64,000 nucleotides of DNA from Pseudocercospora fijiensis CIRAD86. Lineage: Eukaryota; Ascomycota; Dothideomycetes; Mycosphaerellales; Mycosphaerellaceae. The number at the start of each line of letters is the position of its first letter. The stretch's first letter is position 1. Below the pieces are notes generated by a model, which saw only the letters and a program-made list of their open reading frames with translations, had not been told where the DNA came from and did no database searches. Positions 45,049-55,708 of the stretch are shown in pieces. The stretch spans positions 9,329,172 to 9,393,171 of the forward strand of contig NW_006921532.1 in NCBI RefSeq assembly GCF_000340215.1, in the 5' to 3' direction. The position numbers and the translations under genes were made by a program.

Positions 45049-45975
45049 GCCGTGAGGGGAGGACGGGGTTGCTATATGGTTTTTATGAGGCAGGAAGATG
45101 GACTTGGACTTCATAACGGGATTCGGCGCACTGTACATACCCAGCCGAGAGCTATAGAGGGCAGCAGCTGGTCTGTGGCATCACAAGCGGCTGCTCGAAT
45201 TGCTTAGAGATTTGACGACACGTCTTGCCACCTTACGCTATGGTGCTTGTGTGAATGAGTGCCCCCCATCCAACGCCATTTCTACTCTTTCTACCGAGCT
45301 GTGCTGTCTACGTCAGCTGCTAGGCATCACAGCAAGCTGAGCTTACTTCGATCACAGATCTCATCGCGCACCAAAGCAAACATCGCAAGGAGATAAGTCC
45401 ACCTACTACCCCCGATAGCTAGACTTTCTGGAGCAGCATTCTTGGTCACGTATTCTCGCGAGATGTGTATGCTACTGATAGCTCACCACCAGCCTTGCAA
45501 TCACCAGCACCAATCCTTCATACGTTGCTTCTTCGCCCAAGCGCAGCAGCTCGACAGCTGCGATCCCGGCCAAATAGGAATCTGGTCTTATACAGAGCTT
45601 TTCCGCTGTCCTGCATGCCGCGATGCTGATTCGAAAGAAGCTGCACTGCTTGTGAAAGGAAGGAAAGCTGCTTGACGAGCATTCTCGTCGAGAGCATGCT
45701 GATTAGCTGAGGCCCCGACATGCTCACCCTGCCAGCAGCATATCTCAAAAATCATGATTATCACAGCTCGAGCGTCATCTGCAGCCTCGCCCACCAAAAC
45801 TGTTCCGTGAATACTACAGAGCAGGGCGATTTTAGCGGCAAGAGCGTCGGCGAGCGAAGGCTCAGGGCAGCAACATGGAAGGAGAATGAGCAGGGTTGAG
45901 TACACACCTCTAGAACACAAGGGCGTGTAGACAACAGTAAAATCGTCAGTCATATCAATACCAAATCTCCACCCT
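45049..45975. other. Convergent 3' spacer
   Basis: This 927-bp spacer lies between two converging genes (complex I subunit and acetolactate decarboxylase). No supported gene or repeat is seen. Confidence 0.5.
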
Positions 45976-46731
45976 CTATCCTTCCACCTTTCTCACACCC
46001 TCATCATCCGTAACCAAAGCAGCAGCATTAAAATCCTCCGAAGTCGGCAACTCAACATGCACATTCGAAGCCACAGCCATCTTCATCTCAACTTCCTTCG
46101 CCCTAACCTCCAAAACATGCCCACCCTTCGTCCTCTCCTCATTAATAAAATGCAAATGCTCCCCAGCAACACCAAACCCCTGCCAATTCTTCGGAGTCCT
46201 GAACCCGATAATGATACCCCGAACATTCTCATACTCCTCCACAGATTGCTTCCGGCCGAGTTCCGAAAGAGGTTGACCTTTATACCTGCATCATCAACAT
46301 CAGCAATAACACATTTCCAAAGGCGAATCAACTCACTCCTGCCCCCTAACCGTCCTACACCTAACATACTCAAACTCCCCCTCAATCCTATACGTCATAA
46401 AAAGATTCTTCGCATGCCTCTCAAACCCATCCAGCACGGCATCAACATCACCTTTCCCTTTCAACTCCACCCTCTCCGTCCGTTGCGCCACAAACTTCGT
46501 ACAAACAGCAAAAGGAATCTGATCTTCATCGCCCGCTTCTCTCGTCACGCCCCCAGGTAACAATTGCCAGATTCTGCCATCCAAGAACAGTAATTCACCA
46601 TTCATGCGTGCGAATGTGCCCAAGCCTTGATTGCCTTTGGAAGCGAGTTTTGAAGCGGAGATTCCGGTTTCGCAGACTCCGTCCATGAGGGCGTTGAGGA
46701 GAGAGAATTGGTAGATGTGGTTGTCTTCCAT
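45976..46731 (-). CDS. Acetolactate decarboxylase
   Basis: Two exons on the minus strand, 46731-46337 and 46285-45976, with one 51-bp intron, encode 234 aa. The enzyme turns 2-acetolactate into acetoin and CO2. It begins MEDNHIYQFSLLNALMDGV. Then come GNQGLGTFARMNGELLFLDG, IPFAVCTKF, and HAKNLFMTYRIEGEFEYVRCRTV. After the splice follow VRGIIIGFRTPKNW and GEHLHFINEERTKGGHVLEV. The HxH and later His of this last block are the zinc ligands of the AlsD/BudA family. Length fits the bacterial enzyme. There is no targeting signal, so it should be cytosolic, like the synthase about 11 kb away, whose product is its substrate. Confidence 0.92.
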
Positions 46732-47562
46732 TGTTGAGGTTTGAGGTGTTTGGGAATTAGAGGAGATAGTGTGTCTATGAGTGTTAATCTGGCAGCGAGT
46801 TCCAATGGTGGCAGAGATCGATGATTAGCCAGAAACGAAACGTCTTTGCTCTCCTCTTCATGACGATAATTTGTGCAGCGGATTCTGCGGATAGAGGTAG
46901 GAACATTCGAGCAGTCCGACCATTGAGACGTCATCGTGCCAAGAGTTACCTGATGGTATACCAGCTACTGCGCGTGCACGCGGCGCATCAGTACGGCTGG
47001 AAGATTGAGGTTCATGATTTTGAAAGAACAACCTTGTGATATAGCAGTCCTATAGTCAACGCAGAAAGCTAGCTAGAAAACCGAGTACACAAGGTAAAAA
47101 TGTAAACTCTCTCTTCCACCTTCGTGTGCCATCCAGGTCCAAAACTCGGCTCGTGCGTCCATTCTGAACGGTACATGTACAATCTGTGTCTCCTCACAAA
47201 TAACTTTTGCCGTTGCTTGACATAATAATACCATGTCTCACAACAGGCATCGGGCATGCTTCCCAAAACATGACATCTTCAACCATACAATCTCCTCCAT
47301 ATCCTCTTGCTCTTGGCCATACAGCAGGTTTTGCCTGCTGTCAAGAGCGCCCAATGAGGGCGCTGCTTGGTAAATGAAAGTATCCGGTCAGTGGCTCGAA
47401 CAGAGCTGGCGAGGTCGAAGGCCGCAATCAAGCTTTCGCATGAGTCGGCCTTGCTGTGTGCCCGTGGTGATGTGTGCTGGGGCGGGCACGTGTTCATTCT
47501 AAAATCGTAGTGAATAAAAGGGTCGTCGCTCGGAGAATCGTGAGAAATTCAAGCGAGCGTGA
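46732..47562. other. Spacer upstream of the decarboxylase gene
   Basis: This 831-bp stretch is the promoter side of the decarboxylase gene and the 3' side of SSD1. I see no gene in it. Confidence 0.5.
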
Positions 47563-50500
47563 TCACAACGCATATGGGTTCAATGATCTGATCGTGAGGC
47601 ACCTGTTGCGACGGTTAGTCTGGGTTTAGAATGATTCCCGATCGTGTCACTTACGGTGGGCTCTTGGTCAGGTCAGTCTTCAACAACACAGGTACTCTGG
47701 TCATTTCCTTGACATCTTGGATATAGTCGCCGTTCTCTTCCCGCAGCTTGAACAGTCCAAGGTACTTATCCTTATTACTGAGCTTAGCCTCTGGGGCATT
47801 GCTGTTGTTCAACACACGCGAGTCGGACTTGGAGCGCTGAGGAGCAAGACCGTTTCTTGTTGGAGATGGAGGTCCACTTTGAGTTGCACGGTCGCCATTG
47901 AGCGCAACGCCGGCGGCATTGTCGGTCGCTTCCGAAGCGTTATCGTCATCATCGTCAAACAATGCATCGACATCGTTGGCGTCAATGGAGCCGGTGTTCA
48001 TTGCCTTGCGCTCTGCTTCTTCGGCAAGCTTTTGCTTGGCGACAGCCTCGCGAGCTAGAGTGCTGTGTGTAGGACGGTGACCCTTGGCCTGTGGACGCTC
48101 ATCCTCGGGCACGAATGCTGAAGATGGGACACCCTTCTCCCAGTAAAGTTCAAGCAGTCTCGTGTTCTTGTCGAATTCTGCCTTCTTCAAAGGCAGCTGG
48201 TCGCAGTGGACACGCTTCTCGAAGCCATACTCTGGGATGAAAACATCGAATGCCGATTCGTAGACACAGACAACAATGCCAATAGAAATCAGATCACCGC
48301 CTTGCTCTTCGCTGACGCGGTTCATTCTGCGACAAGCCTCAATGTGAACACTCTGCTGTTGTGCGCTGTGGGCGGAATCCTTCTTGACATTGCAGGCCTC
48401 GGCGGTCTTGTGCAGATTCTCGACATCGTCATTGAACTCGATGGCGCCTTCTGACAAGGCTGCTTCCAGCTGACGATGCACAACAATGTCTGCGTAACGA
48501 CGAGAAGGATTTGTGAAGTGCGTGTACAAAGGCAGGTTCAATGCAAAATGTGCCAAGTCCTGAGGGTTGTCGGCGCGTGCTGGAACCTGATACTTGGCTC
48601 GGTTGAAACACTTGAAGACCAAAGTCTCCATTCCAGTGCGAATGTCGGCATCCTCGACATGGAAGAGGCTGTTGTGCAGTGCAGAAGAGCTTGACGTGTC
48701 AATCTCGTAGCCGATGTTCGACATGCGCTGAGCGAAAGTCTGAAGACGGCGCGGCTTGGGTGGAGCGATCGTCCGCAGCAGAGCGCGGTCGCCAAGGGTG
48801 TCGTGAATTTTCTTCGCCACAACAGCGTTCGTCTTGTGACTGAGCTCCTCGATCATCTCGTGCGATGGGCTAGAGTTGAAGATATTCTCTTCGACGGGAA
48901 CATTTTCGTCGTCCAAGGAGTATAGGAGACGGAGCGATGGAACATGAGCCTCATCGGTACCATAGCGAGCCTTGCGCAACTTCTGGGTGATGGAGTGCAG
49001 CAGAAGAATCTGTTTCGAGCGCTCTCCTCCGAGCGACGAGACGGTCTGGCCATTGATAACGGCGTCAACGTCCTCATATGCAAGCTTACCAGAGCTCTTG
49101 ATTACGGACTTGCCGATCCAAGTGTCATCGTCAATCACGCGGCCAGTAGCAGCGTCGACCTTGAAGACTACAGAGACAGTGTAGCGCTCTTCTCCTGGTA
49201 CCAGGCAGCATATTTCTTGAGAGAGCCTCGGTGGCAGCATATCCACAGTCCTATTCATCAGATATACTCCAGTGCCTCGCTTCTTGGCCTCGCGATCAAC
49301 AAGAGAGTTAGCCTTGATGAAGTGAGCCACATCAGTGACGTGAATGCCAACTTCAATGAGTCCATCTCCAAGCTCTTTGAAATGAATGGCATCGTCGAGC
49401 TCCTTGCTGCCGTTAGGGTCGATCGTGAACGTGGTCTCGCTGCGGAAATCGCGGCGACCCTCGAGCGCTGCTTCACCATCGTTGGCGACAGACCAGTCTT
49501 CGTGGCCGACGTTCTTGAGGACGGCATCGGAGAAGTCGTCAGGACCGAAGTTGTTGTCACGAAGTAAGGCTTCGGTTTCTACCTTCAATTCTCCAGCCTG
49601 TCCAAGCTGCTCAACCAGAGTACCGAATGGATGCAAGCTAGTGATGGGCCATCGCTTGATGCATGCAACAAAGATCTGATCGGCATACTTTTGGTGGTTG
49701 TCGACAAAGTCCTTTGGAGCTTGCTCCGTGGGGATCGCAATCAAAGGCACACGCTTGTCAGTTGGCTTGAACCAGACAATCTTCGGGCGGTCTTGCTGAC
49801 GCTCTGGCTGGCGACCAGAGTTACCTTCGCGAGCCTGGCGCTCGGCTTCCTGCTTTTCCTTTGTAGCCTGGCTGCTTGGACGAAGCAGGCCCAGAGTACC
49901 AGAGAACATTTGTCCGGCAACACGCTCGATAACGGCAACGATGTGACCAGCGTAAAGCGGCTTCTGCTCATCGTTGATTTCGTCTTCCTCAACCAGGAGC
50001 AGGCTCTGGCCTTCAACTTCAACGTCATCATTCTTCTTCTGCGTTGGACGCTGTTTCAAGCTGCCACGTCTGCGAAGACCGCCATCTGCAGCGCTCTCAG
50101 GCTGGGTCGTCGCATCGTTGACGGCAGTGACGCTGCCACTACGCTGGTCAGTGACGTCCTTGCGCTTCTTCTTTTCCTCCTTCTCGCGCTTCTGACCCCA
50201 CACCTCGTCAACATCGAGGAGCTCGACCGCGACGTAGTCTCCTTCCAGAGCCCGGTTGCGGTCTTTGCTGCCGCAAATAAAGATGTCGGCATCGAGATCT
50301 AGCGTGGTAACGTAAGCATCGCTACGGTTCTTCTTGTTGACGCGGAGGGTACCCGCGACGAGTTGACCGTCGGCAAGTAATGCTGGGAGAGTGGCCTGTG
50401 GAAGATATGGCGTGAACAGAGTTTTGCGCTGTTGTTGCTGTTGACCAGGGCCCATTTGCGGTGCATTGTGCTGGCCGGTAAGCTGCGCAAGGCTTGGGTT

Positions 50501-51807
50501 GATACCAGCCTGCTGATACGCTTGCAGCTGCGCAAGCTGCAGCGCATTGAGCTGCTGGCCGCCGAAAAGGGTCGGTTGTTGGACCAAGACTTGTCCTTGA
50601 GGAAGCTGCACGAGCTGCGGCTGTGCATACTGCTGGAAGTTCTGGATGGAGCTAATCGATTGATTGTTGATAGACTGACGCTGTCGGTGGCCAGGCTGAA
50701 ATGGCTGAGCAGTAGCCTGCTGGTTCATCTGGAAGTTACCCATGTTGCTACCTTGAGAGTCAGCGGCTTGGTTGTTGTTTGGGTTGCGCCAGTTGCCCTC
50801 GAAGTTGCGTGAAGCAGATCGACCATGCCCTTGGCTATTGCGGCGTCCCAGTTCTGAAGTGTTTCCACCGTCCGAGGCTTGCGGTGGTGGGAATTGGAAG
50901 CCTTGTGGTCCTCCGCGACTACTCTGAGCCATGCCGCGACCTCCAACAGCCATGCTCTGGCTTCGTCCGTGACCGCGGCCTCCAGCCATGCCACCTCGAG
51001 TGGTGCTGGAAGGTGTCTGCGTTGTTTCGCCATTTCCTGGGCTATCAGATCGATCTTTTGCCGACGGCGAAGAACCGCTAGCGCCTGGCAGTGGGAATTG
51101 AAAGCCACTAGTCTTCCGCTTCGCCTCAGCCAGCTCGGCTGCCTTCTTGGCCTCAGGTAGGGCAAGCGAATGTCTGCGAGCGTGACCTCCACCTGCTGCA
51201 GCACCACCTCTTCCGCGTGGCGCGCTGTTCTCATTTCGGCCCTGTCCAAAATTGCCAAAGTCTGCAAAGCCAGATCCGGAGGCACCGGCTGAAGGAGCCG
51301 GTGGCGGACCCATACCCATATTTGGCATTGCAGATTGGTTTCTTCGATGACCGGCAGGCTGACCTATTCCACCCGTCATGGGGATTCCAAGATGTTGCTG
51401 CTGCTGTGGGAATTGAAAGGCACCGGGATTGGGCGAGACGTTGAGGTTCTGCATCTGGCCCTGCAGTTGCTGGAACTGATTAGGCAGCTGTTGTTGTTGC
51501 GGGATCATGCCCATGTTGACATATTGCTGATGAGTAGCGGCGATCTGCTGCTGCTGTTGCTGCAGCATCTCAATCTGTTGGGCAAGAGCCAGTTGCTCCA
51601 CTATCAGGAGCTGTCAGCAGGGGTTGTCGCACAAAGGCGGCGGCGGCAGCAGCAGCACGAGCACATGTGACAATGGCACGTGAAGCTGGGGAGGGTTCAC
51701 TCACTCATCAATGGAGTCATCTCTGATGGGCTGCGACGATGAGCGATGTGCAGGCGACGGCCAGCGGGGCCCTGCGGACCTTGTTGGCCCTGCTGCTGCT
51801 GATCCAT
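47563..51807 (-). CDS. SSD1: Ssd1-like RNA-binding protein (RNB-domain family)
   Basis: Three exons on the minus strand: 51807-51705, 51600-47655 and 47602-47563, with introns of 104 and 52 bp, encode 1,362 aa. Exon 1 gives MDQQQQGQQG and HIAHRRSPSEMTPLM, joined to MEQLALAQQIEMLQQQQ. A long Gln/Gly/Ser-rich region follows. The cold-shock-like domains begin at TLFTPYLPQATLPALLADG. The RNB domain has FTIDPNGSKELDDAIHFKE, IHVTDVAHFI and PSRRYADIVVHRQLEAAL. Ssd1 proteins bind mRNAs of cell-wall genes and are generally thought to have lost nuclease activity; here Glu (KELDDA) stands at one position where active RNB enzymes have Asp. The last exon adds CLTIRSLNPYAL after TKSPP; the TAA seen after SPP lies inside the GTAAGT donor. 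A good GACTAAC branch site supports this splice. Confidence 0.92.
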
Positions 51808-53568
51808 GGCGACCCGGGAGCTCCGCGTGTGCTGTGGTAATGTACAGGTGTCGATTGTGTGTCGTGGTGCTCACTGTCGAGCCAATGCACGCGGCGGGCT
51901 ATGCAACGGCCGAGTCAGGATGCGTTGGTAGTGTTGATACTAAAGTGACGTATGCTCAAGCAGGCTCCAGCCAAAATGGTTGCTCGTGCGTGAAGCAAGC
52001 TATGGGGGAGTATGTGGTGGTGTATACAAGCGTGCAGAGACTGCTGAGTAGAGGGTGGGCGATGCGTGCGTTGGTTGATGTTGCGTGGTTCTGCGGTGGA
52101 GTATGCGAGGCGCGTGGATGGTAAAGATCGAGGCCTGGCCTGGTTGGCAGGAGACGAGACGGCCAGGGAGCAGGGAGCTCTGGCGGGCGGGCGGGCGGGC
52201 GTGCGTGCGCGTGGGAGGCGCGGGGAACGAGACGAAGCTGCCTCAATGCGAGCGACGGCCAACTAACAGGGACAGTGAGAGCGTTGAATGGGGGCACAAG
52301 AGGAAGGAGGGAGGGAGAGTGGTGGTATGGGAGGGAGAGTGTTGGTGTGGAGAGAGAGAGAACGAGCGCGGCAGCAGAGGGAGCAGTGAGCAGCAGCCCA
52401 CGCCACGCCCGCAAGCCAGCAGCCAAGGGTGGTGTGGGTGTGGGTGGAGCCTTCGAGCAGCAGCACGGGACCGGTCGCTGGGCCGCGAACTCAAAGGGAC
52501 TGCACCGCAGTGACCGCACACAATGACACGCAACCGGACCAGCACACAATACCATGCGACGACGTCAAAGCCGGCGTGCGTCATTGGCATATACCTCCTA
52601 TTCTGCATGTCTTGCCGCGAACACCACCGCCGCCTCCAAAATGTCCGCACTGCACTTCTGCTCGCGGCTCAGGGGCTGCAGCGGCACACCAACAGCTGGC
52701 CTGCCCATCGACAGCGTAGCCTGGTAGACACACACGCCGGACGCCCGTAGCCGTAGCAATGCAGAGCTATTTCGATCCACCCATGCTCTGCTCCGGCCTC
52801 AGGCTGTTCGTGCCGTCTGATACATGTGACGTCGCGTCTACCGTGTTGCTGCGCTGCTGCCGATACGCTGCTATCGCCAGGGACTCGTGTTTCGACGTCA
52901 ATGCGGCCATGCGAACAACGGCTGATACGTCAGGGCCCAAAGTACGCCCGATACTCTGACCTTCTCGGTCATGTGTAGCATGTATAGTCTGCTGCAAGCC
53001 TTGTCAGCCCCGTTTCTTCACTGTGAAATCATGAAGTGCTCGAGTCAGTCGCAGCTGTCTTCGGCCGGCAGGGCAGGCGCGGAAGGGGGTAATCCCTAAA
53101 AACAAGATCTTACTGATCAAAGCTAGCGTACTACTTAAAGGAATTATCCGCTTCTTGAGCGAGCTTACGTCTAACGTTTTCAAGCTAGCTGCCGCTTACG
53201 GGAATTGCCCCCGTCCGCCATCTCGCTTAATTAGGGTGTAGAGGCCGGGCCAGGGCTTCGAACGCGCGGGCACCGTGCAGGTCCTTACCGAGCGGGCCGC
53301 ACCGCACCGCCCTAGTCGCTGTTGCTGCATCTGCTTCGCGTCTCTCAAACGCGAGAAGTGAGTGGCTTCAAAAAAGCACCACACAAGTCTGTCCCTAGCA
53401 CCAAGCAGCGCACTTTTTACAGAACATCGTATCGCCAGAAAAGCTCTCTTTGCGCTTACCTACAAACACAGCTCATTGCATCAGACACACTTCCAACAAA
53501 TTTTTCGCTGGCATTTGTCTCGCAGAAATCAATGGAATTGTGCATAGCAATTCACGCACCCCGACACC
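51808..53568. other. Long divergent spacer, SSD1 / GLE1
   Basis: This 1.76-kb stretch separates the SSD1 and GLE1 starts. It has a GGGC run at about 52183-52200 and a purine-rich part at about 52300-52380, which is pyrimidine-rich on the SSD1 sense strand, as is common in fungal promoters and 5' UTRs. A distinct CA/TG-poor island lies at 53090-53330. No gene is supported. Confidence 0.5.
53090..53330. mobile_element. Short transposon-like island
   Basis: The texture differs from both sides: it has repeated GCTAGC/CGAGC motifs, few CA or TG pairs, and a GC-rich end. It lies about 240 bp upstream of GLE1. It could be a decayed solo LTR or a transposon fragment. I could not match it to the elements in the centre of the window. 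Confidence 0.3.
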
Positions 53569-55314
53569 ATGAGCTCCCCCAGTGCTCGCTCGAGTCCATT
53601 CCGCAGACGCGCAAATGTCTATCACAGACAAAGCCAAAATGAAGCAAGATCTGCGCAGCTGATCGAAGAATTATCGCAACTCTGGCGTGACGATGATCGC
53701 AGCTTCAATCGGAGGCTGGACGAAGAATTAAGAGCACAGCAACAGCGGCATGATGAGGCGCTCGAGAGAGCTCATGCTCACCATGACGCTGTTCGGCGAT
53801 CTGCAGAGAACACCTACGAGGCTATACTACTACAACAGGAGCAAGCCCGATTAGCACGCGAGGCTGAGGAGCGTCGGTGGCTTGAGGAACAGCGTCGGAG
53901 GCTCGAACAAGAGAGGGAAGCTCAGAGGCGGCAGCAAGAAGAGCAACGGAGAAGGGCAGAAGAAGAAGAGAGGCAGCGCAGAGAGCAGGCCGAGCGAGAA
54001 CAACAGGCTGCTGCTGAACGTGAAGCTGTTCGAAAGCAGCAGCAAGAGGCTACTAGAGCCCGTGAGCAACAGGCTGCCTACGAGAAGGCAGCTCGCGAGA
54101 AGGAAGAGTCCGACAAGAAGGCCAGAGAAGAGGCTGCGGCAGCCCAAGCTCAGCAGCAGAAGCAGTCGCAAGCTGCATCGCAAGCTACGAATTCACAGAC
54201 AGCTGGCCCGCTGGATATCAGCACCGGTCCAGCCGCCGTTTCAACACTGTCTACTGCCGCTCCGAGAGCGCTAGTCAGCTCTATACAAGATCGTATGCGG
54301 GTCCACGAGGAATACTTGAGAATTCATCGACGACTCAAAGTGCTACGGCAGGAGGTGGACAGCCTCAAGAATAGCAATGGGCCAGAACAGCAGAGGATGT
54401 ACGCCCAGCTCCGAGAGAAGAGAGCTATAATCACCAGGACAGTAGGCCAGCTTCTGAAAGGAGACAGCGTTCAGACCAAGAAAAACAACGGCGACAAGGT
54501 GAGTACTGCTTTCCGACCCACAATCCGGTGATAGACTAACTTGTGTGTTGCACAGATTAGTGTGATCAAAGAGACCTGGCAATGGGCACAATCTTTCTTT
54601 CCGAACGAAGTCATCGACATCAACGAAGTCCGCGTGGAACCCGTGCCACCCGTACCAGTGGCGAAAGGATTCGTGTACATCGTCAACCACACTACAAAGG
54701 CCATAATCAAGCAGATGAGCATCGACGCCGTAGCCGATCCAAAGTATGCAGACGTGATCGGTATTGTTACAGCACAAGTCTTTTCTGGAACCACGCAACT
54801 TTCTGGAGGCCATGCGATGTCCGACATCTTCTTGGCCAAATTCAACAAAGTGCATCCCATTCTCTTCGGCAAGCTCGGCTCTGAAAAGAACGCCGCCGCT
54901 CTGAAGGAACTTGGTTGGGATACCTCGCAGTTTAGCAAAGACCAAGCCTTCCCACGATTCGTTGGCATGTCGAGATGCTTCGCCGCCATCACATTACGCG
55001 ACTTTTCTCGGGCACAGAAGCAAGTCAATCCGTTCCCCAACCGTCTCTTTTGGGAGGCTGTGGCTCGAATCTTGAACACTCCAAGCCAGGATCAGATGGC
55101 CCTGCATTATGTCACTCTTCAAGGTCTGCTCGACCCAGAGTATATCGGCAAGTTCATTCGACACTACGGTAACATGGCGCTCGCAGTTCTTAGGGTTGCT
55201 GTGAAGGACTTTCCAGAGCGTCGACCTCAAGATAACAATACTATCCGACAACAAGCCCAGGCTCTCACAAGCTTCTACGACAGATACGAACTCGAGTGCA
55301 ACCTCCATCTTTAG
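53569..55314 (+). CDS. GLE1: mRNA export factor Gle1
   Basis: Two exons, 53569-54498 and 54556-55314, with one 57-bp phase-0 intron, encode 562 aa. Gle1 activates the DEAD-box helicase Dbp5 at the cytoplasmic face of the nuclear pore during mRNA export. The N-terminus is short and disordered. A very long charged coiled coil (residues about 25-200, rich in Glu, Arg and Gln) follows. Near residue 245 is VSSIQDRMRVHEEYLRIHRR. The C-terminal HEAT-like domain starts in exon 2: ISVIKETWQWAQSFFPNE, YADVIGIVTAQVFSG, HPILFGKLG, FVGMSRCFAAITLRDFS and LLDPEYIGKFIRHYG. This is the Gle1 domain order. The protein ends at YELECNLHL. Confidence 0.9.
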
Positions 55315-55320
55315 CACGGA

Positions 55321-55638
55321 TTGGAGTCAAGCACTGGATTAACTACCTGTGACGGGAAGTGCTCCGCCAAGATTAGGCCACAGCTAGAACGCGGCGAGGT
55401 TTATGAGGGTCGACGTCCAGGCACGGCACCGAATCCCCTCAATTTTGGTTCGAGCAGCGGTTTCGGCGCGAGTATACATAATCCACTGTATGACAGCGCA
55501 GCAACTTCAGCACCTAGGAGTTTCTACGGTGCTGCAGGTACCATTACTATATCGTCTGGCAGTGTACAGAGGCGCCCATCGAATGTGCCTGCTGCTCCAC
55601 AGATTCAGAGCGGGTTGCCTGGGAATTGGTACAGGTAG
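55321..55638 (+). CDS. Doubtful 105-aa frame just after GLE1
   Basis: This frame opens seven bases after the GLE1 stop and ends at NWYR. It is Ser/Gly/Ala-rich (GFGASIHNPLYDSAATSA). No domain is recognised. It could be part of the GLE1 3' UTR, a remnant of a longer GLE1 tail, or a small gene. The GLE1 and ORC1 genes converge here. I list it with low confidence. Confidence 0.2.
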   Translation: MESSTGLTTCDGKCSAKIRPQLERGEVYEGRRPGTAPNPLNFGSSSGFGASIHNPLYDSAATSAPRSFYGAAGTITISSGSVQRRPSNVPAAPQIQSGLPGNWYR

Positions 55639-55708
55639 AGAAGCAGGTCAGAGTGGGCAAATAGACCTGGCATGTTTTCAATCCATCAAAGGCATTCTCA
55701 CATCATCA

